Origin: Mycobacterium sp. 050128
GTDB lineage: Bacteria > Actinomycetota > Actinomycetes > Mycobacteriales > Mycobacteriaceae
Assembly: GCF_036409155.1 (NCBI RefSeq)
Contig: NZ_JAZGLW010000001.1
Coordinates: 62,001 to 126,000 of the forward strand
Length of the DNA: 64,000 bases
Direction of reading: 5' to 3'
Below are positions 1 through 11,014 of the stretch, piece after piece. The notes under the pieces are model-generated. The model was given only the letters and a program-made list of their open reading frames with translations. It ran no database searches and was not told the DNA's origin. Positions within the stretch are counted from its first letter, which is position 1. Every line of letters starts with the position of its first letter. The translations under genes were made by a program, and so were the position numbers.

Positions 1-1
1 T

Positions 2-2413
2 AGCGCGGCCAAAACCGAGACCGGTGGCGAGACGACGCCGCCCGACATGGTCAAGCTGACCATCGACGGCACCGAAATCACAGTTCCCAAGGGAACTCTG
101 GTGATCCGAGCGGCCGAGTTGATGGGGATTCAGATTCCGAGGTTCTGCGACCACCCGCTGCTCGACCCGGTCGGCGCGTGCCGGCAGTGCATGGTCGAGG
201 TGGAGGGGCAACGCAAGCCGATGGCGTCGTGCACCATCGTGTGCACCGACGACATGGTGGTGCGCACCCAGCTCACCTCGGAGGCCGCGGACAAGGCCCA
301 GCACGGGGTGATGGAGCTGCTGCTGATCAACCACCCGCTGGACTGCCCGATGTGCGACAAGGGTGGCGAATGCCCACTGCAGAACCAGGCAATGTCCAAC
401 GGCCGCAGCGATTCTCGTTTCGAAGACGTCAAGCGCACGTTCGCCAAGCCGATCAACATCTCCTCGCAGGTGTTGCTGGACCGCGAGCGGTGCATCCTGT
501 GTGCACGCTGCACGCGGTTCTCCGAGCAGATCGCCGGTGATCCGTTCATCGACATGCAGGAGCGCGGCGCCCTGCAGCAGGTCGGCATCTACGCCAACGA
601 GCCGTTCGACTCCTACTTCTCGGGCAACACCGTGCAGATCTGCCCGGTGGGCGCGCTGACCGGCACCGCCTACCGATTCCGGGCCCGTCCATTCGATCTC
701 GTCTCCAGCCCCAGCGTGTGCGAGCACTGCGCCGGCGGCTGCGCCGAGCGCACCGACCACCGCCGCGGCAAGGTGCTGCGCCGGCTCGCCGGTGACGATC
801 CCGAGGTCAACGAGGAGTGGAACTGCGACAAGGGCCGCTGGGCGTTCCGCTACGACACCCAGCCCGACGTGCTCACCACTCCCCTGGTCCGCGACGCCGA
901 CGGCACGCTGCAGCCGGCTTCGTGGGCGCACGCGATCGTGGCCGCAACGCAGGGTTTCGAAGCAGCCCGCGGGCGTACCGGTGTGCTGGTCGGCGGCCGC
1001 GGCACCTGGGAAGACTCCTACGCCTATTCCAAATTCGCGCGAATCGTGTTGGACACCAACGACATCGACTTCCGCGCCCGCCCATCCTCGGCCGAAGAGG
1101 CGGAGTTCCTTTCGGCACGCATCGCGGGCCGCCCGCTCGTGGTCAGCTTCTCCGATCTGGAATCGGCGCCGGTGGTCGTGCTGGTCGGGTTCGAGCCAGA
1201 AGACGAGGCGCCGATCGTATTCCTGCGGCTGCGCAAGGCCGCCCGCAAGCGCGGCGTGCCGATTTACGCGGTCGCCCCGTTCGCCACTCGCGCGCTGACG
1301 AAGATGTCTGGCCGGCTGCTTCAAACCGTGCCGGGAGCCGAACCATCCACGCTGGACGACCTGGCCACCGGCGAGGTCGGCGAGCTGCTGTCGAAGCCCG
1401 GAGCGGTCATCATGGTCGGCGAACGGCTGGCCACGGTGCCGGGCGGATTGTCCGCCGCGGCGCGCCTCGCGGATGCCACCGGAGCCCGACTCGCCTGGGT
1501 GCCGCGGCGCGCTGGGGACCGTGGCGCGCTGGAAGCCGGAGCACTGCCCGGCCTGCTGCCCGGCGGTCGTCTGGTCGCCGACGAGGCCGCCCGGGCGGAG
1601 GTGGCCGCGGCGTGGAACGTCGACGAATTGCCTTCTGCCGCAGGGCGTGACGTCGACGGCATTCTGGCCGCCGCGAGGGACGGATCCCTGGGCGCGCTGC
1701 TGGTCGGCGGTATCGAGCCCGCCGACTTCGCCGATCCGGATGCCGTACTGGCCGCGCTGGACGCCGCCAACTTCGTCGTCAGCCTGGAACTGCGGCACAG
1801 CGAGGTCACCGAACGCGCCGACGTGGTGTTCCCCGTCGCGCCCACCACACAGAAGGCGGGCGCATTCGTCAACTGGGAAGGCCGATTCCGGCCCTTCGAG
1901 CCCGCGCTGCACGGCAGCACCCAGCGGGCCACTCAGTCCGATCACCAGATCCTCGACACGCTGGCCGACGAAATGGGTGTTTACCTGGGCATGACCGGCG
2001 TCCACGCGGCCCGCGAGCAGGTCGCGGCGCTGGGCAACTGGCAGGGCGATCGCGCAAGTGGCGCAACGGTTCAAGCGCCGCAGCCGCCGCAGCCCGGCCA
2101 AGGCGAAGCCGTGCTCACCGGCTGGCGGATGATGCTCGACAACGGCCGCGCCCAAGACGGCGAACCCTATCTGGCGGGCACCGCACGCAAACCCGTGGTC
2201 CGGCTGTCGGCGGGCACCGCGGCCGAGATCGGCGCGGCCGAGGGCGACACGGTCACGGTCAGCACGTCGCGCGGATCAATCAGCTTGCCGCTGAACATCA
2301 CTGACATGCCCGACCGGGTGGTGTGGCTGCCGCTGAATTCGCCGGGCTCGGCGGTGCATCGGGACCTGGGCGTGACCGTCGGCAACATCGTGCGAATCGG
2401 AGCGGGTTCATGA
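2..2413 (+). CDS. nuoG: NADH-quinone oxidoreductase subunit G (5' end beyond window)
   Basis: Peripheral-arm iron-sulfur subunit of respiratory complex I, passing electrons from NADH towards quinone. Counting from the ATG at 47, a ferredoxin-like 2Fe-2S domain carries C34, C45, C48 and C62. It is followed by the His/CPMC 4Fe-4S motif, a CILCARC 4Fe-4S motif and the CEHC...C motif of the extra N7-type cluster, then a long molybdopterin-oxidoreductase-like domain. The frame is open through the window edge and the ATG at 47 has no Shine-Dalgarno. The M. tuberculosis protein (from memory) has about 15 residues before the same Met, so the true start probably lies upstream. The stop overlaps nuoH by 4 bp. 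Confidence 0.96.
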   Translation, partial: SAAKTETGGETTPPDMVKLTIDGTEITVPKGTLVIRAAELMGIQIPRFCDHPLLDPVGACRQCMVEVEGQRKPMASCTIVCTDDMVVRTQLTSEAADKAQHGVMELLLINHPLDCPMCDKGGECPLQNQAMSNGRSDSRFEDVKRTFAKPINISSQVLLDRERCILCARCTRFSEQIAGDPFIDMQERGALQQVGIYANEPFDSYFSGNTVQICPVGALTGTAYRFRARPFDLVSSPSVCEHCAGGCAERTDHRRGKVLRRLAGDDPEVNEEWNCDKGRWAFRYDTQPDVLTTPLVRDADGTLQPASWAHAIVAATQGFEAARGRTGVLVGGRGTWEDSYAYSKFARIVLDTNDIDFRARPSSAEEAEFLSARIAGRPLVVSFSDLESAPVVVLVGFEPEDEAPIVFLRLRKAARKRGVPIYAVAPFATRALTKMSGRLLQTVPGAEPSTLDDLATGEVGELLSKPGAVIMVGERLATVPGGLSAAARLADATGARLAWVPRRAGDRGALEAGALPGLLPGGRLVADEAARAEVAAAWNVDELPSAAGRDVDGILAAARDGSLGALLVGGIEPADFADPDAVLAALDAANFVVSLELRHSEVTERADVVFPVAPTTQKAGAFVNWEGRFRPFEPALHGSTQRATQSDHQILDTLADEMGVYLGMTGVHAAREQVAALGNWQGDRASGATVQAPQPPQPGQGEAVLTGWRMMLDNGRAQDGEPYLAGTARKPVVRLSAGTAAEIGAAEGDTVTVSTSRGSISLPLNITDMPDRVVWLPLNSPGSAVHRDLGVTVGNIVRIGAGS

Positions 2414-3681
2414 CGACCACCTTGAGCGCCTTCGGGCACGACACTTGGTGGCTGGTGCTCGGCAAGGCGCTAGCCATCTTCGTCTTCTTGATGCTGAACG
2501 TGCTGGTGGCAATCCTGCTCGAGCGCAAGATCCTTGGCTGGATGCAACTGCGGCCCGGCCCCAACCGGGCGGGCCCGTGGGGCGTCCTGCAGAGCCTGGC
2601 CGACGGAATCAAGCTGGCGCTCAAGGAAAGCATCACCCCACGCGGGGTCGATTGGTTTGTCTACATGGCGGCGCCGGTCATCTCGACGATCCCCGCATTC
2701 ACCGCTTTCGCATTCATCCCGTTCGGTCCCGAGGTGTCGATCTTCGGTCACCGCACCCCATTGCAGCTCACCGACATGCCGGCCGCGGTGCTGTTCATCC
2801 TCGGGCTGTCGGCGATCGGCGTGTACGGGATCGTGTTGGGCGGCTGGGCATCCGGCTCGACTTACCCGCTGCTGGGCGGGGTGCGGTCCACCGCGCAGGT
2901 CATCTCGTACGAGGTGTCGATGGGGCTGTCGTTCGCGGCCGTCTTCCTGTTCGCCGGCACCATGTCGACGTCCGGAATCATCAAGGCGCAGGACGGCGTC
3001 TGGTACGTATTCCTGTTGCTGCCGTCGTTCATCATCTATCTGATCTCGATGGTCGGCGAAACCAACCGCGCCCCCTTCGACCTGCCCGAGGCCGAGGGTG
3101 AACTCGTCGCCGGCTTCCACACCGAGTATTCGTCGCTGAAGTTCGCGATGTTCATGCTGGCGGAATACGTGAACATGATGACGGTTTCGTCGCTTGCCAC
3201 GCTGATGTTCTTCGGTGGCTGGCATGCGCCGTGGCCGCTGAACATGTGGGACGGCGCCAACACCGGTTGGTGGCCGGTGCTCTGGTTCACCGCCAAGATG
3301 TGGGTCTTCCTGTTCATCTACATGTGGCTGCGAGCCAGCCTGCCCCGGCTGCGCTACGACCAGTTCATGGCGCTGGGCTGGAAATTGCTGATTCCCGCGT
3401 CGCTGGTCTGGGTGCTGATCGCAGGGATCATCCGCACGCTGCGCAACGAGGGCTACGCGCATTGGACTCCCCTACTGGTGGTCAGCAGCCTCGTCTTCGC
3501 CGTGGCGCTGGTGCTGTTGCTGCGCAAGCCATTCAGCACACCGGCCAATCGTGCGCTGGCGAGAGAGCTTCGTAAGCGCGGCGACACCTTAGCGCTGCCA
3601 CCGGCATTCCCGACACCACCGCTGCCGAGCAAAGTTCTGACCTCGGCAGCCGGTGCCAGCAAGGAGAAAGCACATGGCTAA
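2410..3681 (+). CDS. nuoH: NADH-quinone oxidoreductase subunit H
   Basis: Membrane subunit of complex I that forms the quinone-binding chamber at the junction with the peripheral arm. The 423-residue product is almost entirely hydrophobic, with about eight membrane segments. It carries the conserved family motifs [16 protein letters not shown] near residue 40 and [20 protein letters not shown] in the middle. The ATG at 2410 overlaps the nuoG stop as ATGA, indicating translational coupling. The C-terminal 40 residues form a hydrophilic cytoplasmic tail. The stop lies 8 bp inside nuoI. Confidence 0.97.
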   Translation: MTTTLSAFGHDTWWLVLGKALAIFVFLMLNVLVAILLERKILGWMQLRPGPNRAGPWGVLQSLADGIKLALKESITPRGVDWFVYMAAPVISTIPAFTAFAFIPFGPEVSIFGHRTPLQLTDMPAAVLFILGLSAIGVYGIVLGGWASGSTYPLLGGVRSTAQVISYEVSMGLSFAAVFLFAGTMSTSGIIKAQDGVWYVFLLLPSFIIYLISMVGETNRAPFDLPEAEGELVAGFHTEYSSLKFAMFMLAEYVNMMTVSSLATLMFFGGWHAPWPLNMWDGANTGWWPVLWFTAKMWVFLFIYMWLRASLPRLRYDQFMALGWKLLIPASLVWVLIAGIIRTLRNEGYAHWTPLLVVSSLVFAVALVLLLRKPFSTPANRALARELRKRGDTLALPPAFPTPPLPSKVLTSAAGASKEKAHG

Positions 3682-4231
3682 ATTCCTCGACGCCGTCGCC
3701 GGGTTCGGCGTGACATTCGCCGCGATGTTCAAAAAGAATGTCACCGAGGAGTATCCGGAGAAGCCCGGCCCCGTCGCCCCGCGCTATCACGGCCGCCACC
3801 AACTCAACCGGTACCCCGACGGGCTGGAGAAGTGCATCGGCTGTGAGCTGTGCGCGTGGGCCTGCCCGGCCGACGCGATCTACGTCGAGGGCGCCGACAA
3901 CACCGATGAGGCAAGGTTTTCGCCGGGTGAGCGTTACGGCCGGGTCTACCAGATCAACTATCTGCGCTGCATCGGCTGCGGTCTGTGCATCGAGGCCTGC
4001 CCGACGCGCGCGCTGACGATGACCAACGACTACGAGATGGCCGACGACAACCGCGCCGACCTGATCTACGAAAAGGACCGGCTGCTGGCGCCGCTGCTGC
4101 AGAACATGCTCGCGCCGCCGCATCCTCGGGCCGAGGGCGCCACCGACAAGGACTACTACCAGGGCAACGTCACCGCGGATGGCTTAAGCGCCAGGAACGA
4201 CGCCAAAGATGCGGTCGGAGACGCAAGGTGA
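3674..4231 (+). CDS. nuoI: NADH-quinone oxidoreductase subunit I
   Basis: Ferredoxin-type subunit of complex I carrying two 4Fe-4S clusters that relay electrons to the terminal cluster near quinone. Two CxxCxxCxxxCP motifs are visible, at C54/C57/C60/C64 and C99/C102/C105/C109 of the 185-residue product. The ATG at 3674 is chosen because AAGGAG lies at 3661-3666 at good spacing and the N-terminus [12 protein letters not shown] is typical. An in-frame codon at 3653 would add seven atypical residues. The gene overlaps nuoH by 8 bp and nuoJ by 4 bp. Confidence 0.97.
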   Translation: MAKFLDAVAGFGVTFAAMFKKNVTEEYPEKPGPVAPRYHGRHQLNRYPDGLEKCIGCELCAWACPADAIYVEGADNTDEARFSPGERYGRVYQINYLRCIGCGLCIEACPTRALTMTNDYEMADDNRADLIYEKDRLLAPLLQNMLAPPHPRAEGATDKDYYQGNVTADGLSARNDAKDAVGDAR

Positions 4232-5013
4232 GCACGATACTTGCCACCAACCTGGCGAGCGACGTCATCGTTCGCACCTCCACCGGCGAAGCCGTGGCCT
4301 TCTGGCTGCTGGGCGCGCTGGCCGTGATCGGCGCGATTGGGGTGGTCACGGCCGCCAACGCCGTGTACTCGGCGATGTTCCTCGCGATGACGATGATCAT
4401 CCTGGCGATCTTCTACATGATCCAGGACGCGCTGTTCTTGGGTGTGGTTCAAGTCGTGGTCTACACCGGCGCGGTGATGATGCTGTTCCTGTTCGTGCTG
4501 ATGCTGATCGGCGTGGACTCGGCGGAATCACTGAAGGAAACGCTACGCGGACAGCGTGTCGCCGCGGTCGTCACCGGAGTCGGGTTCGGCGTCCTGCTGG
4601 TTGCCGCCATCGGCAAGGTGACGACTGGGGGCTTCGTCGGACTGACCACCGCGAACGCCAACGGCAACGTCGAAGGCCTGGCGGCACTGATCTTTTCGCG
4701 GTACCTGTGGGCGTTCGAGCTGACCAGCGCGCTGCTGATCACCGCCGCGGTCGGCGCGATGGTGCTCGCACACCGCGAGCGTTTCGAACGCCGCAAGACC
4801 CAGCGCGAACTCTCGGAAGAACGGTTCCGGTCCGGCCGGCCGACCCCGCTGCCCAACCCCGGCGTCTACGCACGCCACAACGCGGTCGACGTTGCCGCGT
4901 TGCTGCCCGACGGCTCCTACTCGGACGATTCGGTGTCGAAGATGCTGCGAACCCGTGGTGCGGACGGCAAGGAGACTCCCCGCCGGCAAGCCATCAAAGG
5001 CGGTACATCGTGA
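4228..5013 (+). CDS. nuoJ: NADH-quinone oxidoreductase subunit J
   Basis: Small membrane subunit of the complex I proton-pumping arm. The 261-residue product has about five hydrophobic helices, including the conserved stretch around [23 protein letters not shown] long polar C-terminal tail is characteristic of mycobacterial NuoJ. The start is the GTG at 4228, overlapping the nuoI stop as GTGA. Longer in-frame extensions would run back through nuoI and are not credible. The stop overlaps the nuoK start by 4 bp. Confidence 0.96.
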   Translation: MSTILATNLASDVIVRTSTGEAVAFWLLGALAVIGAIGVVTAANAVYSAMFLAMTMIILAIFYMIQDALFLGVVQVVVYTGAVMMLFLFVLMLIGVDSAESLKETLRGQRVAAVVTGVGFGVLLVAAIGKVTTGGFVGLTTANANGNVEGLAALIFSRYLWAFELTSALLITAAVGAMVLAHRERFERRKTQRELSEERFRSGRPTPLPNPGVYARHNAVDVAALLPDGSYSDDSVSKMLRTRGADGKETPRRQAIKGGTS

Positions 5014-5309
5014 ATCCGGCTAACTACCTTTACCTTTCGGCACTGCTTTTCACCATCGGGGCCTCAGGTGTGTTGTTGCGCCGCAACGCCATCGTGATGT
5101 TCATGTGCGTCGAGTTGATGCTCAACGCCGTGAACCTGGCGTTCGTCACGTTCGCGCGCATGCACGGCCACCTCGACGGGCAGATGATCGCGTTCTTCAC
5201 GATGGTAGTGGCCGCGTGCGAGGTCGTCATCGGCCTGGCCATCATCATGACGATTTTCCGTGCCCGCAAATCGGCGTCGGTCGACGACGCGAACCTACTC
5301 AAAGGGTAG
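5010..5309 (+). CDS. nuoK: NADH-quinone oxidoreductase subunit K
   Basis: Small three-helix antiporter-like subunit of the complex I membrane arm. The 99-residue length is typical of the family. Conserved acidic residues are present in helix 2 ([13 protein letters not shown]) and helix 3 ([12 protein letters not shown]); these take part in proton translocation in the family. The GTG start at 5010 overlaps the nuoJ stop as GTGA. Confidence 0.96.
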   Translation: MNPANYLYLSALLFTIGASGVLLRRNAIVMFMCVELMLNAVNLAFVTFARMHGHLDGQMIAFFTMVVAACEVVIGLAIIMTIFRARKSASVDDANLLKG

Positions 5310-5321
5310 AAGAACGCCGCC

Positions 5322-7217
5322 GTGACAAACATCGCACACTTCACCTGGTTGCTCGTGTTACTACCGCTGGCGGGTGCCGCAATCTTGCTGTTCGGCGGCA
5401 GACGCACCGACGCGTGGGGACATTGGCTGGGCGTGCTCGCCGCGCTGGGGGCGTTCGGGGTCGGCGTCACGCTGCTGTCGGACTTGCTGAGCCGCGACAG
5501 TGAGCACCGCGCCATCCACCAGACGGTGTTCACCTGGATCCCGGTCGACCAATTTCAAGTCGACTTCGGGCTGCAGATCGACCAGCTGTCAATCTGTTTC
5601 GTGCTGCTGATCTCCGGCGTGGGATCACTGATCCACATCTACTCGGTCGCCTATATGGCCGAAGACCCGGACCGCCGAAGGTTTTTCGGGTACCTCAACC
5701 TGTTCCTGGCCTCGATGCTGTTGCTGGTCGTCGCCGATAACTACCTGGTGCTCTACGTCGGCTGGGAAGGCGTCGGTCTCGCGTCCTACCTGCTGATCGG
5801 CTTCTGGTACCACAAGCCATCGGCGGCGACGGCCGCCAAGAAGGCGTTCGTGATGAACCGGGTCGGCGACGCCGGGCTGGCCGTCGGCATGTTCTTGATG
5901 TTCAGCACGTTCGGCACCCTCTCGTACGCCGGGGTTTTCGCCGGCGCCCCCTCCGCCGGCAAGGGCGTACTCACCGCGATGGGATTGCTGTTGCTGCTGG
6001 GTGCCTGCGCGAAGTCGGCACAGGTCCCGCTGCAGGCCTGGTTGGGTGACGCGATGGAGGGCCCGACGCCGGTGTCCGCGCTGATCCACGCCGCAACCAT
6101 GGTGACCGCCGGTGTGTATCTGATCGTGCGGTCCAACCCGCTCTACAACCTCGCTCCCGGAGCGCAACTGGGCGTGGTCCTCGTCGGCGCCGTCACCCTG
6201 CTGTTCGGGGCGTTCATCGGCTGCGCCAAGGACGACATCAAGCGGGCGCTCGCCGCGTCGACGATGAGCCAGATCGGCTACATGGTGCTGGCTGCGGGAC
6301 TCGGTCCCGCCGGATACGCGTTCGCGATCATGCACCTGCTCACGCACGGCTTCTTCAAGGCCGGCTTGTTCCTCGGATCGGGCTCGATCATCCACGCGAT
6401 GCACGAAGAACAGGACATGCGCCGCTACGGCGGGCTGCGCGCCGCCCTGCCCATCACCTTCATCACCTTCGGCCTGGGTTATCTGGCCATCATCGGCGTG
6501 CCGCCGTTCGCGGGCTTTTACTCCAAGGACGCCATCATCGAGGCGGCGCTGGGCGCCGGCGGCGTCCGCGGCTACACGCTGGGCGCAGCGGCGCTGCTGG
6601 GCGCGGGCGTCACCGCGTTCTACATGACCCGGGTGATGCTGATGACCTTCTTCGGCGAAAAGCGTTGGGCGCCGGGCAGTCACCCGCACGAGGCGCCCGC
6701 CCTGATGACCGGGCCGATGATCCTGCTCGCGTTCGGCTCGGTGTTCTCGGGTGGACTGTTCGCCATCGGAGGCACCCTGCCGCACTGGCTGGAACCGGTC
6801 GTCGGTGCGCATGAGGAAGCCACGCACACCCTGCCGGCGTGGATCAGCACCACGCTCGCGCTGTCGGTCGTCGTGGTCGGAATCGCGGTGGCTTATCAGA
6901 AGTACGGCAGGCGGGAGATCCCCCGAGTCGCTCCCGTTCAGGTGTCGGCACTCACCACGGCCGCACGCAGAGATCTGTACGGCGATGCCTTCAACGAGGA
7001 GGTATTCATGCGCCCTGGCGCGCAGTTGACCGAGGAGCTCACCGAGTTCGACAACGCGGCGGTGGACGGCTCGGTCAACGCGCTGGCCGCGCTGGTCAGC
7101 CGGACGTCGAATCGCTTGCGGGGACTGCAAACCGGCTTCGCCCGGTCCTACGCGCTGTCGATGCTGGCCGGCGCCACCCTGCTGGTCGCGGCGATCCTGG
7201 CGGTGCAACTGTGGTGA
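5322..7217 (+). CDS. nuoL: NADH-quinone oxidoreductase subunit L
   Basis: Largest antiporter-like subunit of complex I, at the distal end of the membrane arm, including the lateral amphipathic helix. The 631-residue product has about 16 membrane helices. Family landmarks include the [16 protein letters not shown] region, the broken helix around [28 protein letters not shown], and the lysine-bearing [17 protein letters not shown] segment. The start is GTG at 5322, 12 bp after the nuoK stop. Its length is close to the M. tuberculosis orthologue. Confidence 0.97.
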   Translation: MTNIAHFTWLLVLLPLAGAAILLFGGRRTDAWGHWLGVLAALGAFGVGVTLLSDLLSRDSEHRAIHQTVFTWIPVDQFQVDFGLQIDQLSICFVLLISGVGSLIHIYSVAYMAEDPDRRRFFGYLNLFLASMLLLVVADNYLVLYVGWEGVGLASYLLIGFWYHKPSAATAAKKAFVMNRVGDAGLAVGMFLMFSTFGTLSYAGVFAGAPSAGKGVLTAMGLLLLLGACAKSAQVPLQAWLGDAMEGPTPVSALIHAATMVTAGVYLIVRSNPLYNLAPGAQLGVVLVGAVTLLFGAFIGCAKDDIKRALAASTMSQIGYMVLAAGLGPAGYAFAIMHLLTHGFFKAGLFLGSGSIIHAMHEEQDMRRYGGLRAALPITFITFGLGYLAIIGVPPFAGFYSKDAIIEAALGAGGVRGYTLGAAALLGAGVTAFYMTRVMLMTFFGEKRWAPGSHPHEAPALMTGPMILLAFGSVFSGGLFAIGGTLPHWLEPVVGAHEEATHTLPAWISTTLALSVVVVGIAVAYQKYGRREIPRVAPVQVSALTTAARRDLYGDAFNEEVFMRPGAQLTEELTEFDNAAVDGSVNALAALVSRTSNRLRGLQTGFARSYALSMLAGATLLVAAILAVQLW

Positions 7218-7290
7218 TCTCGCGCCGTGACGATGCAGTGGGGGCACCGCCCGCTCGCGGGGGACGAAGCGATGAGAAGGAGCGGCGCTC

Positions 7291-8874
7291 ATGACTAACG
7301 TGCCCTGGCTGAGCGTGCTGTGGCTGGTACCGCTGGCCGGTTCCATCCTGATCATCCTGATGCCTCCCGGCCTGCGGCAGCTCGCCAAGTGGACCGGTGT
7401 GGTCGTCAGCGTCCTGACCCTGGCGGTCGCGCTCGTTGTCGCGCTCGGTTTCAAAACCGGCGGCGCCCCTTACCAATTCCTGGAAAAGCATCCCTGGATT
7501 CCGGCCTTCGGCGCCGGCTACAACCTCGGCGTGGACGGCATTGCGGTGATCCTGGTGCTGCTGACCGCGATCCTGATTCCACTGCTGCTGGTCGCGGGCT
7601 GGAACGACGGGGGCGAGGGCACCCGGGGTGTCCACGCCTACGTCGCCTTGACGCTGGCCATCGAGTCGATGGTGCTGATCTCGGTGATCGCGCTGGACGT
7701 GCTGCTGTTCTACGTGTTCTTCGAGGCCATGCTGATCCCGATGTACTTTTTGATCGGCGGGTTCGGCAAGGGAGCCGGACGGTCGCGGGCCGCGGTGAAG
7801 TTCTTGCTGTACAACCTGTTCGGCGGTCTGATCATGCTCGCCGCGGTGATCGGTCTGTACGTGGTCACCGCCCAGCACGGTTCGGGCACGTTCGACTTCC
7901 GCGAAATCGTGACCGGCATCTCCTCGGGCCGCTTCGCCGGCGTGGACCCGGCGGTGTTCAAGGCGCTGTTCCTGGGCTTCATGTTCGCGTTCGCCGTCAA
8001 GGCTCCGCTGTGGCCGTTCCACCGCTGGCTGCCCGACGCGTGCGTCGAGGCCACTCCGGCAACCGCTGTCCTGATCACCGCGGTGATGGACAAGGTCGGC
8101 ACCTTCGGGATGCTGCGCTACTGTCTGCAGCTGTTCCCTGATGCGTCAACGTATTTCCGCCCGCTGATCGTGACGCTGGCCATCATCGGGGTGATCTACG
8201 GTGCGATCGTCGCGATCGGCCAAAAAGACATGATGCGCCTGATCGCCTACACCTCCATCTCGCACTTCGGCTTTATCATCGCCGGCATCTTCGTGATGAC
8301 GACCCAGGGGCAAAGCGGCTCGACGCTGTACATGCTCAACCACGGCCTGTCCACGGCGGCGGTGTTCCTGATCGCCGGATTCCTGGTCAGCCGGCGCGGC
8401 AGCAGGTTGATCGCGGACTACGGCGGAGTGCAGAAGGTGGCGCCGATTCTGGCCGGCACCTTCATGGTCTCGGCCATGGCCACCCTGTCGCTGCCCGGCC
8501 TTGCACCGTTCATCAGCGAATTCCTGGTCCTGTTGGGCACTTTCAACCGGTACTGGCTGGCGGGCGCCTTCGGGGTGACCGCACTGGTGCTGGCGGCGGT
8601 TTACATGCTGTGGCTCTACCAGCGGGTGATGACCGGGCCGGTGGCCGAAGGCAACGAACGAATCACCGATCTGCGGCTGCGCGAGCTCGTCGTCGTTGCA
8701 CCGTTGCTGGCGCTGCTGTTCGTCCTCGGCGTCTATCCCAGGCCGGTGCTCGACATCATCAATCCCGCTGTGGACCACACCATGATCACCATCGGGCAGC
8801 ATGATCCCGCGCCGAGCGTGCCCCGCCCGGTTTTGAGGGCAACCCCCGGTACAGCCGAAGGACCGCACCAATGA
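7291..8874 (+). CDS. nuoM: NADH-quinone oxidoreductase subunit M
   Basis: Antiporter-like proton-translocating subunit of complex I. The 527-residue product has about 14 membrane helices and the conserved FYVFFEAMLIPMYFLIG glutamate helix. It also has the lysine helix around AFAVKAPLWPFHRWLPDA, followed by TPATAVLITAVMDKVG. A purine-rich GAGAAGGAGCGG lies just upstream of the ATG. A 73-bp spacer separates it from nuoL, the largest gap in the operon here. The remembered M. tuberculosis protein is about 25 residues longer because of an insert near residue 110 that is absent here. The stop overlaps nuoN as ATGA. Confidence 0.97.
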   Translation: MTNVPWLSVLWLVPLAGSILIILMPPGLRQLAKWTGVVVSVLTLAVALVVALGFKTGGAPYQFLEKHPWIPAFGAGYNLGVDGIAVILVLLTAILIPLLLVAGWNDGGEGTRGVHAYVALTLAIESMVLISVIALDVLLFYVFFEAMLIPMYFLIGGFGKGAGRSRAAVKFLLYNLFGGLIMLAAVIGLYVVTAQHGSGTFDFREIVTGISSGRFAGVDPAVFKALFLGFMFAFAVKAPLWPFHRWLPDACVEATPATAVLITAVMDKVGTFGMLRYCLQLFPDASTYFRPLIVTLAIIGVIYGAIVAIGQKDMMRLIAYTSISHFGFIIAGIFVMTTQGQSGSTLYMLNHGLSTAAVFLIAGFLVSRRGSRLIADYGGVQKVAPILAGTFMVSAMATLSLPGLAPFISEFLVLLGTFNRYWLAGAFGVTALVLAAVYMLWLYQRVMTGPVAEGNERITDLRLRELVVVAPLLALLFVLGVYPRPVLDIINPAVDHTMITIGQHDPAPSVPRPVLRATPGTAEGPHQ

Positions 8875-10463
8875 CCCTTCCCACCCCCAGCATCGAGTAC
8901 TTCCTGCTGTGCCCGATGCTCATCGTCTTCGGTATCGCGGTGGTCGGAGTACTTGCTGAAGCGTTCCTGCCCAGAAACATTCGCTATGTCTCGCAGGTGA
9001 CGCTGGCCCTCGGTGGTTTGATCGCGGCGTTCGTCGCCGACATCGTGGTCAGCCGCTCGCTCCCGGCATCCGGTCGCAGCGGGGTGTTGGGCGCAGTGGC
9101 CATCGACCGGCCGACGCTGTATCTGCAAGGCACCGTGGTGTTGGTGGCCTTGCTGGCCGTCATTTTCATCGCCGAACGCACCAACGTCGCCGCAACCGCC
9201 AACAAAGTGAAGGTGGCCGCGGGAGTTTCCACTGCTTCCGGATTGGATGCCTTCACCCCGCAGGCATCCGCGGTCCCCGGGAGTGACGTCGAGCGTGAAG
9301 CCGAACGGGCCGGCGCCGCGCAGACCGAACTCTTCCCGCTGCTGATGCTGTCCGTCGGCGGCATGATGGTGTTTCCGGCGGCCAATGATCTGCTGACGAT
9401 GTTCGTCGCGCTGGAAGTGCTTTCGCTGCCGCTGTACCTGATGTGCGGGCTGGCGCGTCACCGCAGGCTGCTGTCGCAGGAAGCGGCGATGAAGTACTTC
9501 CTGCTGGGCGCCTTCTCGTCGGCGTTCTTCCTTTACGGCGTGGCGCTGATCTACGGCGCGACCGGAACGCTGTTGCTGCCGGGCATCCGGGATGCCCTTG
9601 CCGCCCATGGTGATAGCTCGATGGCGTTGGTCGGCGTCGCGTTGTTGTCGGTCGGCCTGTTGTTCAAAGTGGGCGCGGTGCCGTTCCACTCGTGGATTCC
9701 CGACGTGTACCAGGGCGCACCCACGCCGATCACCGGGTTCATGGCGGCGGCGACCAAGGTCGCGGCATTCGGTGCGCTGCTGCGAGTCGTCTACGTCGCG
9801 TTGCCGCCGCTGCACGAGCAGTGGCGACCGGTGCTGTGGGCGATCGCGATCCTGACCATGGCCGTCGGTACCGTGACCGCGGTCAACCAGGCCGATGTCA
9901 AACGCATGCTTGCCTATTCATCAGTTGCCCACGTCGGTTTCATTCTCACCGGTGTCATCGCCGACAACCATGCCGGCCTCGCGGCCACCTTGTTCTACCT
10001 GGTGGCCTACAGCTTCAGCACGGTCGGTGCGTTCGCGATCGTCGGCCTGATTCGCAACTCCGACGGCGTCGAGGACGCCACACTGTCGCACTGGGCGGGG
10101 CTCGGGCAGCGTTCCCCCATTGTGGGCGTGATGCTTTCGATGTTCTTGCTGGCCTTCGCCGGTATCCCGTTGACCAGTGGATTCATCAGCAAGCTGACGG
10201 TGTTCAAGGCCGCCGCCCAGGGCGGCGCCGTGCCGTTGGTCATCATCGGTGTGATCGCCAGCGGGGTCGCTGCCTACTTCTATGTCCGGGTGATCGTGCT
10301 GATGTTCTTCACCGAACCGACCGACGACACCCCTCAGGTCGTCGCGCCGGGGATCCTGAGCAAGATCGCGATCGCGCTGTGCGCTGCGATCACCGTGATT
10401 CTGGGGATCTTCCCGCAGCCGCTGCTCGACCTCGCGGATCACGCCGCGCAGTTGCTGCAGTAA
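8871..10463 (+). CDS. nuoN: NADH-quinone oxidoreductase subunit N
   Basis: Third antiporter-like subunit of complex I and last gene of the nuo operon. The 530-residue product has about 14 membrane helices. Landmarks are the FVALEVLSLPLYLMCG helix, the KVGAVPFHSWIPDVYQGAPTPITGFMAA broken helix and the NQADVKRMLAYSSVAHVGF lysine helix. The ATG overlaps the nuoM stop by 4 bp. A long imperfect hairpin follows the stop, before the convergent membrane-protein operon. Confidence 0.97.
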   Translation: MTLPTPSIEYFLLCPMLIVFGIAVVGVLAEAFLPRNIRYVSQVTLALGGLIAAFVADIVVSRSLPASGRSGVLGAVAIDRPTLYLQGTVVLVALLAVIFIAERTNVAATANKVKVAAGVSTASGLDAFTPQASAVPGSDVEREAERAGAAQTELFPLLMLSVGGMMVFPAANDLLTMFVALEVLSLPLYLMCGLARHRRLLSQEAAMKYFLLGAFSSAFFLYGVALIYGATGTLLLPGIRDALAAHGDSSMALVGVALLSVGLLFKVGAVPFHSWIPDVYQGAPTPITGFMAAATKVAAFGALLRVVYVALPPLHEQWRPVLWAIAILTMAVGTVTAVNQADVKRMLAYSSVAHVGFILTGVIADNHAGLAATLFYLVAYSFSTVGAFAIVGLIRNSDGVEDATLSHWAGLGQRSPIVGVMLSMFLLAFAGIPLTSGFISKLTVFKAAAQGGAVPLVIIGVIASGVAAYFYVRVIVLMFFTEPTDDTPQVVAPGILSKIAIALCAAITVILGIFPQPLLDLADHAAQLLQ

Positions 10464-10473
10464 CCGTCTGACA

Positions 10474-10520
10474 CGCGTTGCCGCCGGTGATGGACGCCAT
10501 GACCGACGGTCGGCAACGCG
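10474..10520. terminator. Hairpin between convergent nuoN and the MoxR operon
   Basis: A perfect 10-bp inverted repeat (CGCGTTGCCG at 10474-10483 and its complement at 10511-10520) encloses an inner near-complementary pair, GGTGATGG/CCATGACC. Together they can form one long stem starting 11 bp after the nuoN stop. There is no U-run, so termination is inferred from position between convergent operons. Mycobacterial terminators often lack U-runs. Confidence 0.5.
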
Positions 10521-10562
10521 CAGTCCCTCAACCCCGCGCGGCGTTGCAAGCCCAACGCGTGA

Positions 10563-11012
10563 TCAGCTCAAGAACGGGCGGGTCGCCAGGACGTAGATCG
10601 CCAGCACCGCCAGCGGCGCCGCCAACGGTACCCACGGCAGCTGTAGCGGGAACGCCACCGCGGCCACGCCCACCAAGGTAAATCCCACGGCGCCAACGAG
10701 TGTCGGCCAGCTTGCCATCACGACCGCGTCCGGCATTGCGGCCGCGTATCGGGATACCAGGTAGGCGGCCGCGCACAACCCCGAAAGTCCCACGAAAATA
10801 TAGGAGGGATCGGAGATAGCGATCACGGTCACGCAGAGCAGCACGGCGACCGTCGCTGCGGGCCGAAAGACGATCCCGAGTGCCACCGCTGCCAGCGCCA
10901 CCATCCCGGCGCCCAGCGCGGGCCCGTGGGCGCCAACCACGGCCAGGCCGACCATCAGCAGCCCGAATGCGATCGCCAGCGCATTGACCCCCAAGCGCGC
11001 GGTAAATGACAT
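10563..11012 (-). CDS. Small integral membrane protein (Rv3162c-like)
   Basis: The 149-residue product is mostly hydrophobic with four or five predicted membrane helices and no catalytic motif I recognise. The start is the ATG at 11012, two bases after the DUF58 gene's stop. Longer readings have an arginine-rich, out-of-character N-terminus. It is the last gene of a five-gene minus-strand operon with DUF58 and MoxR genes, in the place of M. tuberculosis Rv3162c. A role in the same MoxR-assisted envelope function is inferred from context only. Confidence 0.85.
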   Translation of the reverse strand: MSFTARLGVNALAIAFGLLMVGLAVVGAHGPALGAGMVALAAVALGIVFRPAATVAVLLCVTVIAISDPSYIFVGLSGLCAAAYLVSRYAAAMPDAVVMASWPTLVGAVGFTLVGVAAVAFPLQLPWVPLAAPLAVLAIYVLATRPFLS

Positions 11013-11014
11013 GG

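Noticed and set aside
2470..3462. Large minus-strand frame opposite nuoH
   Set aside because: Its translation is Arg/His/Gln-rich low-complexity sequence typical of the antisense of a high-GC membrane-protein gene. Similar frames opposite nuoL, nuoM, nuoN and glgX were dismissed for the same reason.
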